The notes: a model not told the origin generated them from the sequence alone. A DNA stretch of 64,000 nucleotides from Halopseudomonas pelagia CL-AP6 (GCF_000410875.1 NZ_AROI01000008.1:62001-126000), one strand, 5' to 3'. Positions 9,774 to 18,736 are shown, counted from the first letter of the stretch. Made by a program: numbers and translations.

Positions 9774-10530
9774 GGTCGGTCCGAGCACTGGCCCTGAAGG
9801 CACCTGGGGTGACACCCAGGCGCTCGCGAAAGGCGGTGGTGAAGTTGGCGGCACTGCTGAAGCCGATAAGGTCGGCAATTTCCTGAATGGTCATTGCGGT
9901 GTCGGTCAGTAGCTCCTGACTTTTACGCAGGCGCTCCTCCCTTATAAAGGCAAAGACGCTGGTACCCATGCGCTCGCGAAAAATCGCCGACAGCCGTTTG
10001 TCATGGGTACCAACCTGGCGTGCCATTTCAGTCAGCGACGGCGGCTCAGCCAGCTCTCTGCCGATAAGCCGCAGCGCGGCGTTGAGAATCACCTGATCAG
10101 GATCATGCGGGGCATGAGAGAGTGCAGGCGCGGAATGATTGCGCCTGACCAGTTGTAGGTGAATACGGATGCGCGCGAGCACTTCTTCAGGCAGAAAGGG
10201 CTTGGTGACATAGTCGACGCTGCCCAGGCTCAAGCCACTCAAGCGCTCCTCCGCCGAGGCCGCCGCAGTCAGAAAGATTACCGGCAGATCACGTGTGGCC
10301 GGGGACTCCCTGAGCAATCGGCACAGGGCAAAACCATCCAGCTGCGGCATGTGCACATCCAGCAGCACCAGATCCGGGCGCAGTGCGATGGTCCGGTCCA
10401 GCGCATGGCGCGCCTCGGTCGCTATGGATATACGTACGCCTTCGGCGCGTAGCAGCGCAGTCAGGCCAGCCAGTGCCTCGGGCTGATCATCAATGATCAG
10501 CACATGGGCATCCATCTTGTTGTTACTCAT
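9760..10530 (-). CDS. Response regulator with AraC-type DNA-binding domain
   Basis: 256 residues. Start ATG 10530 is preferred over an upstream in-frame start because GGGGAA lies directly before it and the receiver begins at once. The receiver domain has the acidic pair D14/D15, phosphoacceptor D58 (LVLLDVHMPQLDGF), T/A signature (FLTAAA) and K110 (VTKPF). A C-terminal AraC/XylS helix-turn-helix pair follows from about residue 150 (LTEMARQVGTHDKRLSAIF, TIQEIADLIGFSSAANFTTA). The arrangement suggests a phosphorylation-controlled activator of the overlapping receptor gene. The likely partner kinase is the hybrid kinase at 11548-14031, since no other kinase is close; this pairing is inference. 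Confidence 0.9.
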   Translation of the reverse strand: MSNNKMDAHVLIIDDQPEALAGLTALLRAEGVRISIATEARHALDRTIALRPDLVLLDVHMPQLDGFALCRLLRESPATRDLPVIFLTAAASAEERLSGLSLGSVDYVTKPFLPEEVLARIRIHLQLVRRNHSAPALSHAPHDPDQVILNAALRLIGRELAEPPSLTEMARQVGTHDKRLSAIFRERMGTSVFAFIREERLRKSQELLTDTAMTIQEIADLIGFSSAANFTTAFRERLGVTPGAFRASARTDHAEN

Positions 10531-10654
10531 GTTCCCCACTTTCCCTTTGGCCGGATACAACAGATTGTTCCGCGCAAACAGAATAAATATCCGCCTGGGC
10601 AAAACCGCAACTCCGATCGAACCGTTACCTTAATGGCAACACTGGAGAAAACCC

Positions 10655-11551
10655 ATGCGCGAGCGTTGCACCAGCCACAACCTTATGTTCGATAAAGAGA
10701 ACAGCGAACCGGGTCGTGACCTCCCGAATACCATGGTTGATCTGTACTGGTTGCTACAAGCGGTGAATGGCGGCAGCCTCTCTGCGGCAGCACAACATCT
10801 TGGTGTCTCCAAGTCCAGCCTGAGCCGACGACTGTCCCAACTCGAGACGCGCCTTGGCGTACAACTGGCCCATCGCGGCCCACGGCGCTTTAGCCTGACC
10901 TCTACCGGCGAGACCATTTACCGCCATGCTCTGGCCATGGTCGATGCCGTGGAAGCGGCGGTCGAGTGCGCGCACCTGGCGCAAAACGAGCCCGGTGGCC
11001 AGGTTCGGCTGAGCATGCCGACCATTCTCACCGACTGGCTGATACCGGTGCTGGCCGATTTTCGGCGGCAATATCCGCAAATCGAGCTACACCTGCTGAC
11101 CGACGACCATCCGCGTGACTTGGCGGCGAGCCAGACGGATCTGGCCCTTAGCCTGCGCGAGGCACCTGCCGACAGCTTGCAAATTGTCTCGCGGACCCTG
11201 GTCCAGTTGCCATTCGCTACCCTCGCAACGCACGGGGCAGCAACCGCCGCTAAACGCAAACCAGCCGCAAACAGCGCTCCCATGCGTCCGAGTGGCATTC
11301 GCGCGGGTAGTCTGCTGATCGCCCGTGAAGCGGCCAAGGCCGGTCTGGCCCCGGCGGTGCTGCCACTGTGCGCCTGTGAGCGCGAAATAGCTGAAGGCAG
11401 CCTGGTGATGGTCGACAACCAAACCATCAACCACCCACTCTATGCCTTTACCCAGCCTCACCGTGGCGTCACCCTGGCAACTCGCATGCTGCTGGACTTT
11501 CTCTCCCGGCGGCTGCGTGCAGTCGCTGACTCCAAAGCTCAACCGAACTAG
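10655..11551 (+). CDS. LysR-family transcriptional regulator
   Basis: 298 residues with a LysR winged helix-turn-helix near residues 27-85 (VNGGSLSAAAQHLGVSKSSL, TRLGVQLAHRGPRRFSLTST) and a substrate-binding-type effector domain. Start ATG 10655 follows GGAGAAAACCC; an ATG at 10685 is a less supported alternative. The effector domain looks short: after LVQLPFATLAT the usual stretch around the PAYLARHG and HPDDL-type motifs is replaced by a low-complexity AATAAKRKPAANSA segment before the last subdomain resumes (AREAAKAGLAPAVLPLCACE). It is divergent from the AraC-type response regulator (124 bases apart), and its stop overlaps that of the hybrid kinase by 4 bases. Confidence 0.88.
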   Translation: MRERCTSHNLMFDKENSEPGRDLPNTMVDLYWLLQAVNGGSLSAAAQHLGVSKSSLSRRLSQLETRLGVQLAHRGPRRFSLTSTGETIYRHALAMVDAVEAAVECAHLAQNEPGGQVRLSMPTILTDWLIPVLADFRRQYPQIELHLLTDDHPRDLAASQTDLALSLREAPADSLQIVSRTLVQLPFATLATHGAATAAKRKPAANSAPMRPSGIRAGSLLIAREAAKAGLAPAVLPLCACEREIAEGSLVMVDNQTINHPLYAFTQPHRGVTLATRMLLDFLSRRLRAVADSKAQPN

Positions 11552-14031
11552 CGCCTGACCCGCTGCAGCTCACGCTGGGCAGAGCCCTGGCCTTGCAGCA
11601 ATTGCTTTATCTGCGCGAGTAGATCGCCACTGGTGGCAGGTTTAAGCAAGTAGCTGTCGAAATCCAGCGAGCATGACAAATGCTCCGGTCGCCTTGGCGG
11701 CACACTTGAATACAGCACTATTTGCAACTGCGGCCAGCGCCCGCGCACCTGCTCGAGCAGGTCCCAACCACTTTTGTCAGGCATTGATTGATCGCAGATG
11801 ATCAGCTCGAACTCGTCCTCCTGCAGGGCCTGCAGGGCCTGATCGACATCTTCACAGGTAATCAGGTCATAACCATAGCCGCCGAGCAGATCGCCCAGGG
11901 TATCGCGCACCATGGGCGAGTCATCCACCACCAGAATGCGGCTACCATCGGCCACCCCACTCGCCTCATAGCTTTCGATAAAGCTCTGCTCCACCTCCTG
12001 CTCCCCAGCCGGGTCAAGCAACAACTCGAAGGCGAGGCCAGCGCCGCCCAGGCTGGACTCGACCAGTTCAAGGCGCGAATCCATACGCTCAAGCATCTGC
12101 TGAACGATAAACAAACCCAGGCCCACGCCCTTCTCACTGCGGGCATTGTCGCCGCGACCAAAGGCACGTGTCAGCCGCTCCCAGTCTGCAGCCGCAATGC
12201 CTCTGCCGCTGTCCTCCACTCCGAAGCGCAGCGCGACCTGGCCAGCGGCGTTCCTGGAACCCAGCTCTACGCTAAAGCGTATCTGTCCATCGCGGGTAAA
12301 CTTCGCCGCGTTGGCTAACAGGTTAACCAGTACCTGGCGTACACGACGGAAGTCAGCGTTTACCAGGGTGGGCAGGTCCGGGGAGAAGCTCGACTCGAAG
12401 TGGTTGCCATTGCTCTGCGCCAGCAGCCGCCCCTGCAACTGCACTTCTTCAAGAAAACCGAACAGATAGCCCGGGGCAATCATCAACTCCTTCTGCCGCA
12501 ACTCGCTGCTGGAAAACTCCAGCAATTCGTCAATCAACTCAAGTTGATGAGTAGCGAAGCGTTCGATATTACGCGATGCTTCCTGCGCCGAGACGCCGCT
12601 CTGGCGCAATTGACGGGCGCTGCTGACCACTCCCTGCATTGGCGCGCGCAGGTCGTGACTGATGCGTGCAAGCAGAAACCCCTGGGCGGAAAGCGACTCG
12701 CGCAGCTGCGCCGTTCGGCTTTCGACCTGGTGTGACAGACGCTCCTGCTCGGTCAGCTTGAGCTGCTCGATATCCTCCAGCGCCTGTTTCTCGCGGCGGC
12801 GACTCAAGGCAATCTGGCTTGCCAGGGTATAGGTGAGCAAAGCTGCGCCGGGCAGGGTTGATACCGAGAACCAGCTGTACTCGTACGGCGAAACCGGAAA
12901 CAACCCCCGGTGGAAGGCCAGAAAGGCCAGCGACTGGATGATCACCAGCGAGGTAACCAGATAGGCAAACCAGTCGTAACGCAACCCCTGGCGCACGCCG
13001 ATAACAAGCACAGTGATAAGTACCGACACGGACAACAAACGCACTCCATCTGCGAAGCTTTCCGCCAGCAGGGAGCCGGGGGGTAACAGCAGATTGGCCA
13101 GCGCAACCAGAACAATCAGAACCTGGCACAGGATCACCAGATAGCCACTGATCGCCGGTTGATGACGCACGCGCAACAGGACGCTCAGGTACACGAAAGC
13201 CAGAATACGGGCCAGAGCCGAGACTAGCTCGATAACAATCAGATCAAGCTGCGGCTTACCAGGCCACAGGTAGACGAATCCATAACCCGTAATCAACGTC
13301 ACCACGGCTACGTATGCCAGTACCGACATGGCATGCGCGAACAGCAACGGCAATCTTAGAATATAACCGGCCGCGAGGCTGAACAGCACCAACAACAGGA
13401 CGATGCCGAATACCACACCATCAGCCAGGCTCTCGGCCATACGTTCGCTCAGCAGCCGATCATGGGACAGCAGCATCGGCTGCATGGAGAAGCGCAGCTC
13501 GCTGGCCATACGCAGGTACAAGGTCTGCTCCTGCTGGGCCGGGAGCACCACCGAGAAGGCCGGAAGGCGAACCGGATTATCCCATTTATCCAGCGGATAA
13601 CTTGCACCGGCGTATTGCGCCCTCCAAACGCCATTCTCTTGCCGATACAGACTCATGTCCCGGACCTTGGCGGTACCCGGGAACAGATAGAACCGACACT
13701 CCTCGGCCGCCTCATTGCGTACCTGCAGTTGCAACCAGAGGGCCGAGGACTTTTGCTCGGTGGTGAGATGACGTGCCGTAACGGCTTCCCAGGCCGCCGC
13801 AGGCAAATCCTGGGCGGCCTGCGGATCGGTACCCCCAGAGTCATCCTCCCAAGCAGATAGCCAGGGCTGCAGCACTATCCTGTCGGCACTGCAGTCGCCC
13901 AGCGTCAGTGACTCAGCCCTGGAGTTCAGAGACGCGAATGACAAACACAGGAATAGGACCCACAGCAGGGGTCCAGTCAGACCATGCGCACAATCAGGGG
14001 AAACTAAGCAGGAGGGTCTGGGGGATGACAA
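11548..14031 (-). CDS. 7TM-DISM hybrid sensor histidine kinase with C-terminal receiver
   Basis: 827 residues from a TTG start at 14031 preceded by GAGGGAA. Order: signal peptide (1-39), periplasmic 7TMR-DISM extracellular domain (40-190), seven membrane segments (about 200-410), a short coiled coil, a HisKA domain with H459 (ARISHDLRAPMQG), an HATPase domain with N-box (NLLANAAKF, about 570), G1 (EDSGRGI) and G2 (KGVGLGLFI), then a receiver with D747 (IICDQSMPDKSGWD) and the lysine in LLKPA. A complete phosphorelay-type hybrid kinase. There is no Hpt domain, so transfer to the AraC-type response regulator would need either direct phosphorylation from H459 or an Hpt elsewhere. Confidence 0.9.
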   Translation of the reverse strand: MSSPRPSCLVSPDCAHGLTGPLLWVLFLCLSFASLNSRAESLTLGDCSADRIVLQPWLSAWEDDSGGTDPQAAQDLPAAAWEAVTARHLTTEQKSSALWLQLQVRNEAAEECRFYLFPGTAKVRDMSLYRQENGVWRAQYAGASYPLDKWDNPVRLPAFSVVLPAQQEQTLYLRMASELRFSMQPMLLSHDRLLSERMAESLADGVVFGIVLLLVLFSLAAGYILRLPLLFAHAMSVLAYVAVVTLITGYGFVYLWPGKPQLDLIVIELVSALARILAFVYLSVLLRVRHQPAISGYLVILCQVLIVLVALANLLLPPGSLLAESFADGVRLLSVSVLITVLVIGVRQGLRYDWFAYLVTSLVIIQSLAFLAFHRGLFPVSPYEYSWFSVSTLPGAALLTYTLASQIALSRRREKQALEDIEQLKLTEQERLSHQVESRTAQLRESLSAQGFLLARISHDLRAPMQGVVSSARQLRQSGVSAQEASRNIERFATHQLELIDELLEFSSSELRQKELMIAPGYLFGFLEEVQLQGRLLAQSNGNHFESSFSPDLPTLVNADFRRVRQVLVNLLANAAKFTRDGQIRFSVELGSRNAAGQVALRFGVEDSGRGIAAADWERLTRAFGRGDNARSEKGVGLGLFIVQQMLERMDSRLELVESSLGGAGLAFELLLDPAGEQEVEQSFIESYEASGVADGSRILVVDDSPMVRDTLGDLLGGYGYDLITCEDVDQALQALQEDEFELIICDQSMPDKSGWDLLEQVRGRWPQLQIVLYSSVPPRRPEHLSCSLDFDSYLLKPATSGDLLAQIKQLLQGQGSAQRELQRVRR

Positions 14032-14206
14032 CGGCGTTCCCTCGTGTGGTAATCGACATAGAAAATATAGTCCTTTATGGTTCCCATTCGTATTCTCCGG
14101 GCTACCATAGCCCAGTTGTTACCATGCGACCAAACCTTCAATCCTGTGAAAAGACAAAATACGACGGGCAGATCCGCTCGCCGAGGCACATGGACCAAGC
14201 TTCCAA

Positions 14207-14866
14207 TCAAGCCTCTTCAGCAGGCTTGTCATCAAGCAGGCGCACGCCCAACGCCAGGGTTCCGGCCAGGTAGACAACAGCGCTCCAGGATGCCATCAGA
14301 ATGCCGCCAAAGCGCTGATCTTCCAGTTGTTCGAAGCCGAAGGCACCCAGGCACAGCTCAGCGGGGTAGATGAGTTTCGGCGCCATGAAGAGCAGCACGC
14401 CAAGCATGGTCATATGCGCAAAGGTGAGAAAAAATCCCAGCATCGCTGCGGCGATGTCAAAACGTGAGCGTGCGGCGAATCCTAGCAGCCAAATGGCCAG
14501 CCCCACAGCCAGAAAGCAGATCTGCTGCACAACGAAAAGCCATACGTTATACGCTGCGGCTTCATGCAAGGCCGGCACATGCCAACCCCAGACCACAACC
14601 ATCTCAGCGGCGAAGGCCAGCAGCATCCACCTGCCGACTCTATCCGTACGGCCCAGCCTCAACCCTGCGCACGCCAGCCCAATGGCCAGCAGCGGCGCAG
14701 CCAGCGCCGTGACTCCGAGGTGCAGCAGCATATGAGCAGAGAACGCGGTTCTGCTCATTGCCGGCAGCGGACCCAGCCAACACAAAGCCAGCACCAGAAA
14801 ACCCAGATACAACGGCCATAATTGCCTTAAAGAGCTGGTTATCACAGGCATGGCCGCCCGCCCCAT
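14207..14866 (-). CDS. caa3_CtaG-like membrane protein (cytochrome oxidase assembly type)
   Basis: 219 residues and almost entirely membrane segments (LGFLVLALCWLGPLPAM, HLGVTALAAPLLAIGLACAG, FAAEMVVVWGWHVPAL, VQQICFLAVGLAIWLLGFAA, GFFLTFAHMTMLGVLLFMAP). The conserved HML-H, WGWHVP and FAHM histidine motifs match the caa3_CtaG/YtvI-type family linked to copper delivery to oxidases. It is a different family from the Cox11-type CtaG at 48876. The stop codon of the upstream Sco gene directly abuts its ATG, so the two are one transcription unit. The 175 bases downstream contain a short dyad (GGGCT/AGCCC near 14100) but no T-run. Confidence 0.82.
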   Translation of the reverse strand: MGRAAMPVITSSLRQLWPLYLGFLVLALCWLGPLPAMSRTAFSAHMLLHLGVTALAAPLLAIGLACAGLRLGRTDRVGRWMLLAFAAEMVVVWGWHVPALHEAAAYNVWLFVVQQICFLAVGLAIWLLGFAARSRFDIAAAMLGFFLTFAHMTMLGVLLFMAPKLIYPAELCLGAFGFEQLEDQRFGGILMASWSAVVYLAGTLALGVRLLDDKPAEEA

Positions 14867-15466
14867 CTAGCCCGCATCCAGCAGCCCAGCGATATCTTGC
14901 GCCATGGCGTCAGCCGGCATCTGCTCGGAATAGTGTCGCTTGAATGTGCCATCGGGGCTCATTAGATAAAGGGTGGTGGTGTGATCCAGTGTGTAAGTAT
15001 CGCCCATATTCACTTTCTTGAAATACACGCTGTAGGCGTCTGCCACTTGCCTGGTCTGCTCGGCGCTGCCGGCCAGACCCAGGATACGCGGGTCGAAAAA
15101 GGCCGTGTATTCAGCCAGTATCGCTGGCGTGTCACGCTCAGGATCCAGCGTGATAAACAGCGGCTGCACTTGCTCGGCCATGTCACCAAGACCGTCCAGC
15201 AAACTGGCGACATGACTCAACGTGGTGGGGCAAATATCGGGGCAATGGGTGAAGCCAAAAAACACCAGCGTCCAGCGGCCCTTGAAAGTGTCTTCGGTGA
15301 CGGTCTGGCCATGATGGTCCTGTAACTCGAACGCCCCACCTATTTCCGCGCCCTCTTCAATGGCAGCGGATACAGGGACAGGTGCAGGCCAGTTGAGGTA
15401 AGCGATGGGCAGCCCGGCGAGCAATACCAGTATCGCTACGCCGCAACCGATGAGGATTATTTTCAA
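14867..15466 (-). CDS. Sco1/SenC copper chaperone (paralog outside the main cox block)
   Basis: About 199 residues. I place the start at TTG 15466, preceded by AAGGAAG with seven bases of spacing and immediately followed by an N-terminal membrane anchor (IILIGCGVAILVLLAGLPIA); an in-frame TTG at 15511 has no ribosome binding site. The thioredoxin-fold domain carries the copper-binding CPDIC motif ([14 protein letters not shown]) and the distal histidine (TLDHTTTLYLM). It should load Cu onto the CuA site of oxidase subunit II or act as a thiol reductase. It is coupled to the CtaG-like gene downstream and divergent from the permease at 15671. A second Sco lies at 54032-54664. Confidence 0.88.
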   Translation of the reverse strand: MKIILIGCGVAILVLLAGLPIAYLNWPAPVPVSAAIEEGAEIGGAFELQDHHGQTVTEDTFKGRWTLVFFGFTHCPDICPTTLSHVASLLDGLGDMAEQVQPLFITLDPERDTPAILAEYTAFFDPRILGLAGSAEQTRQVADAYSVYFKKVNMGDTYTLDHTTTLYLMSPDGTFKRHYSEQMPADAMAQDIAGLLDAG

Positions 15467-15593
15467 TGCAGGGCTTCCTTGGTAAAAGCTGAGTAGCTGA
15501 CCAGCACTCAATCGGCTAGTTCAACACCTGGTGCGAACACTGGCAGAACCGGCTGAAAACGGTTCGAGGCGCTATCTCCTCGGAGGTGAACAT

Positions 15594-15623
15594 TTGACTT
15601 AGGTAAGTAGTCTATCCTGATAA
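15594..15623 (+). promoter_or_regulatory. Possible sigma-70 promoter of the APC permease
   Basis: TTGACT at 15594-15599 and TGATAA at 15618-15623 are separated by 18 bases, in the 204-base divergent space before the permease start. The -35 is close to consensus and the -10 is only fair. Confidence 0.35.
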
Positions 15624-15670
15624 CAGGCGCGCTTTCACAACAAAGCAATACAACAAAGAGGATCTCTCTG

Positions 15671-17080
15671 ATGAGCAATCCCGTTGCGGTCAAGTTCGAG
15701 CGCGTTCTTGCGCGCAAGGATATTCTCGCCCTTGCTTTTGGCGCGATGATTGGTTGGGGCTGGATCGTGATGACGGGATCCTGGATCCAGTCTGCCGGCA
15801 GTTTAGGTGCCATCACTGCCTTTGTGGTGGGCGGCATAGCGATCCTGCTGGTCGGTCTGACCTACGCAGAACTGGCCTCGGCGATGCCGCAGGTGGGCGG
15901 TGAGCATGTGTACAGTTATCGCGCACTAGGACACTTCCCTTCCTTTCTCTGCACCTGGAGCATTGTGCTGGGTTACATCAGTGTGGTGTCCTTCGAGGCC
16001 GTCGCCCTGCCTACCGTGGTCGAGCACCTGTTCCCGAACTATTCGGTGGGCTATCTGTGGACCGTCGCCGGTTGGGATGTTCAGGCGAGCTGGGTTGCTG
16101 TGGGTGTTGTGGGCTCGTTGGTGATGATGTGGATCAATTACCTGGGCATACGCATGGCTGCGTTGGTGCAAAAAGTTGTGACGCTGTTGATTCTGGTGGT
16201 GGGGATCATGTTCATTACTGGCGCCATGTTCACCGGTGACACTGTGACAATGGAGCCGCTATTCAGCGTCGAAAACGGCATCGTCGGCGGGATCATGATG
16301 GTAATGATTATGGTGCCTTTCATGTTCGTCGGCTTTGACGTCATCCCCCAGGCTGCGGAAGAAATCAATTTGCCGTTTCGGGAAATCGGCCGGGTACTGA
16401 TGCTCTCGGTGCTGATGGCGGTATTCTGGTATGCACTGATCGTTCTCGGCACGTCGATGATGCTCACTCCGGCCGCCCTCGAGCAAAGTTCGCTAGCTGT
16501 GCCGGATGCCATGCAGGCGGTATTCAACGCGCCCTGGGCCGGTAAGCTGATGGTATTTGCCGGTATTGCCGGCATCATCACCAGCTGGAATGCGTTCTAT
16601 ATCGGCGGATCCAGGGCCATCTATGCCCTGGCGCACTCCGGCATGCTGCCGGCCTTTCTGGCCAGGCTGCACCCAACATACAAAACGCCGGTCAATGCGA
16701 TCCTGATGATCGGTGTGTTGTCGAGCATCGCACCCTTCTTTGGCCGCCCGGCGCTGGTGTGGCTGGTGGATGCTGGCGGGCTGGGTATCGTTATTGCATA
16801 TTTCTTTGTCGCCCTTTCGTTCCTGGCGCTGCGTCACAAAGAACCCAATATGGAGCGTCCTTTCAAGGTGCCAGCCGGCATGCTGGTGGGCGGCATCGCC
16901 TTGATCGCCTCCGTCGGGATGATCGGGCTCTATATGCCGGGCAGCCCGTCTGCGCTACTCCCCGTTGAATGGGTGGTATTTTGCGGATGGATGCTGCTCG
17001 GCTTGACGATGTATGCCTGGTCACGCAAGCGTTATGGGGTGTCTTATTCCGATGCGGCCATGCGCCGCGAGCTGGAGTGA
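15671..17080 (+). CDS. APC-family amino acid/polyamine permease
   Basis: 469 residues with about 12 membrane segments. The N-terminal glycine-rich helix (LAFGAMIGWGWIVMTG) and the following LTYAELASAMPQVGGEHVY are typical of the APC superfamily substrate site, and VPFMFVGFDVIPQAAEEI corresponds to the conserved helix 6 region. Start ATG 15671 follows AAAGAGGATCTCTCTG. The substrate cannot be assigned. The TetR gene 143 bases downstream on the same strand may regulate it. Downstream of the stop I see no hairpin terminator. Confidence 0.87.
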   Translation: MSNPVAVKFERVLARKDILALAFGAMIGWGWIVMTGSWIQSAGSLGAITAFVVGGIAILLVGLTYAELASAMPQVGGEHVYSYRALGHFPSFLCTWSIVLGYISVVSFEAVALPTVVEHLFPNYSVGYLWTVAGWDVQASWVAVGVVGSLVMMWINYLGIRMAALVQKVVTLLILVVGIMFITGAMFTGDTVTMEPLFSVENGIVGGIMMVMIMVPFMFVGFDVIPQAAEEINLPFREIGRVLMLSVLMAVFWYALIVLGTSMMLTPAALEQSSLAVPDAMQAVFNAPWAGKLMVFAGIAGIITSWNAFYIGGSRAIYALAHSGMLPAFLARLHPTYKTPVNAILMIGVLSSIAPFFGRPALVWLVDAGGLGIVIAYFFVALSFLALRHKEPNMERPFKVPAGMLVGGIALIASVGMIGLYMPGSPSALLPVEWVVFCGWMLLGLTMYAWSRKRYGVSYSDAAMRRELE

Positions 17081-17222
17081 TGCAGAGCCGGCTATCCGAG
17101 CTATTACGACCGTTCGCGGAAGCGAATACCGCACATGTCATGCGACGCTTCCGCACTGGTCGCTGCTTGCCCAATACTCTATGCTCCGGGCTGATTTCCC
17201 CGTTATCGGCAGCCCTGTTTCC

Positions 17223-17882
17223 ATGAGCCACGTATCTAGCGACAACCCAGTACCGGTAAAATCCAGCCGTACCCCCCAGCAAACCCGGGGCCGGGCACGC
17301 GTGGAAGCGGTGCTGGACGCCTGCGCGATCTTGCTCTGGGAGGAGGGGCCGGGCGAACTGACGATGCACAAGCTAGCGAAGCGGGCGAAAACCTCGATCG
17401 GCTCCCTGTATCATTTCTTTCCGGACAAGGACGCCGTGATCGATGCGCTGTGCCAGCGTCACCTGGCAGCAATGAGCGATATCACCCTTGAGCTGGATCA
17501 GATTTCATTGGAGCAGTGGCGCGGCATGAGCACCCAGGCGGTCATTGAGAGCCTGGCTCGGCCCTATTTCCAATATATTGATGCTTACCCTGAGATGCTG
17601 GTTATTATCAGCAACTCGCTAGGCAGCAAAACAGAAGACGCGCCTGCGCTGCGACGATCGATCCATGCGAATTATGAAAAGGTGCTTGAGCTGCGCATGC
17701 CTGCGCTGGATACCGAGCTGCTAAAGACCATCAGCTTCGTGCTCTATAACATTCCAGTCGGTGCGTTGCAGTCATTGCAGGACAATAACCAGTACCGGGA
17801 GCGCGTGCTACGCACTGAGCTGATCCATGCCATGGTCGCTTACCTGCAAACCATTGAGGCACAACACGCCACCGGTCACTAA
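17223..17882 (+). CDS. TetR-family transcriptional regulator
   Basis: 219 residues. The open frame extends 70 codons further upstream into the end of the permease, but those residues are not TetR-like; ATG 17223 gives MSHVSSDNPVPVK and a normal family length, though its ribosome binding site is weak. The helix-turn-helix is near residues 30-75 (ELTMHKLAKRAKTSIGSLYH, FFPDKDAVIDALCQRH). The C-terminal ligand domain (ISNSLGSKTEDAPALRRS) resembles regulators of small-molecule transport or catabolism. By position the neighbouring permease is a candidate target. Confidence 0.85.
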   Translation: MSHVSSDNPVPVKSSRTPQQTRGRARVEAVLDACAILLWEEGPGELTMHKLAKRAKTSIGSLYHFFPDKDAVIDALCQRHLAAMSDITLELDQISLEQWRGMSTQAVIESLARPYFQYIDAYPEMLVIISNSLGSKTEDAPALRRSIHANYEKVLELRMPALDTELLKTISFVLYNIPVGALQSLQDNNQYRERVLRTELIHAMVAYLQTIEAQHATGH

Positions 17883-17903
17883 CGCTATTGACTCGACCGG
17901 CAA

Positions 17904-18551
17904 TCAGCCCTTTCGCAACGCAGGGCTCAGACGCAACATGTCCAGAATACTGTCAGCCAGCGTTTCAGCCTTGGCGTCCAAATCCATCATGTCGGGCAAG
18001 AGCAACCACTGATCCAGTACACCGGTGATAAAGGCATGCAGGCAACTACCAGCGACGATCAGATCGAGATCTTCGGGCAGTTGTCCCTTGGCCACAGCAT
18101 TGCCCAGGCCCTTTTCGATGTCCTGGCTGTACTCACGGCGAAAGCCCTGCATCCATTGGCGCAAATTACCTAGATCTTCGGTGTATTCACATTTATGAAA
18201 AAGGATTTCGCCGACCCGACGTGCTTCCGGGTCGGTCGCTGCACGGCGAAAGACCGTGACCAGCAGTTCACGCATACGACCCAATGGGTCGGGTTCGTTC
18301 GGATTGCGACTTGCTTCACTGAGCGGCTGTAACGGCAAATTGACCCGTTCGAACAGGGCTCCCACCAGTTCCGACTTATCTTCGAAATGCCAATAAATGG
18401 CACCGCGCGTGACGCCGGCAGCTGTGGCGATCTCTGCCAGCGAGGTCCGGGAAATGCCCTTGCTGTAAAAGCATAGTTCAGCCGCGGAAAGTATCTGATT
18501 CCGGGTCTCCTGAGCCTCTTCTTTTGTCCGCCTCACCATCTGCTTTGCCAT
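17904..18551 (-). CDS. ttgR: TetR-family repressor of the RND efflux operon, TtgR type
   Basis: 215 residues with an AcrR/TtgR N-terminus (RRTKEEAQETRNQILSAAEL, SLAEIATAAGVTRGAIYWHF) and a C-terminal drug-binding domain. It is divergent from the three-gene RND pump, and the 185-base space between them carries a sequence closely resembling the TtgR operator of Pseudomonas putida. In that system the repressor binds antibiotics and plant phenolics and releases the shared operator, derepressing both genes. The symbol rests on the synteny and the operator as well as on the family. Confidence 0.88.
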   Translation of the reverse strand: MAKQMVRRTKEEAQETRNQILSAAELCFYSKGISRTSLAEIATAAGVTRGAIYWHFEDKSELVGALFERVNLPLQPLSEASRNPNEPDPLGRMRELLVTVFRRAATDPEARRVGEILFHKCEYTEDLGNLRQWMQGFRREYSQDIEKGLGNAVAKGQLPEDLDLIVAGSCLHAFITGVLDQWLLLPDMMDLDAKAETLADSILDMLRLSPALRKG

Positions 18552-18628
18552 CCAGTCATATCGAAACCCGCCTAGCCTGATCGAACAAGGACTGATGCGG
18601 AAGAAATTTATGTTAACTAATGTCCCAA

Positions 18629-18660
18629 GTATTTACAAACATTCATGAACGTAAGTATAT
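18629..18660. promoter_or_regulatory. TtgR-type operator between ttgR and ttgA
   Basis: The stretch GTATTTACAAACATTC followed by ATGAACGTAAGTATAT is an imperfect inverted repeat (TTAC...GTAA arms). From memory it matches the ttgABC operator of Pseudomonas putida at most positions. It includes a TATATT-like -10, so bound repressor would occlude the promoter region of both divergent genes. Confidence 0.75.
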
Positions 18661-18736
18661 TACACAATAACACGGCCCCCTTGGATATCTGGATGGCCGC
18701 CCAGAACCCCGTACTACATCCTTTGAGGATTTATTC

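Noticed and set aside
8862..9797. 311-codon plus-strand frame opposite the TonB receptor gene
   Set aside because: Shadow of the receptor coding sequence in GC-rich DNA; no domain and no start signal.
17013..17222. 70-codon N-terminal extension of the TetR gene at 17223
   Set aside because: It overlaps the permease coding end in another frame and has no TetR similarity.
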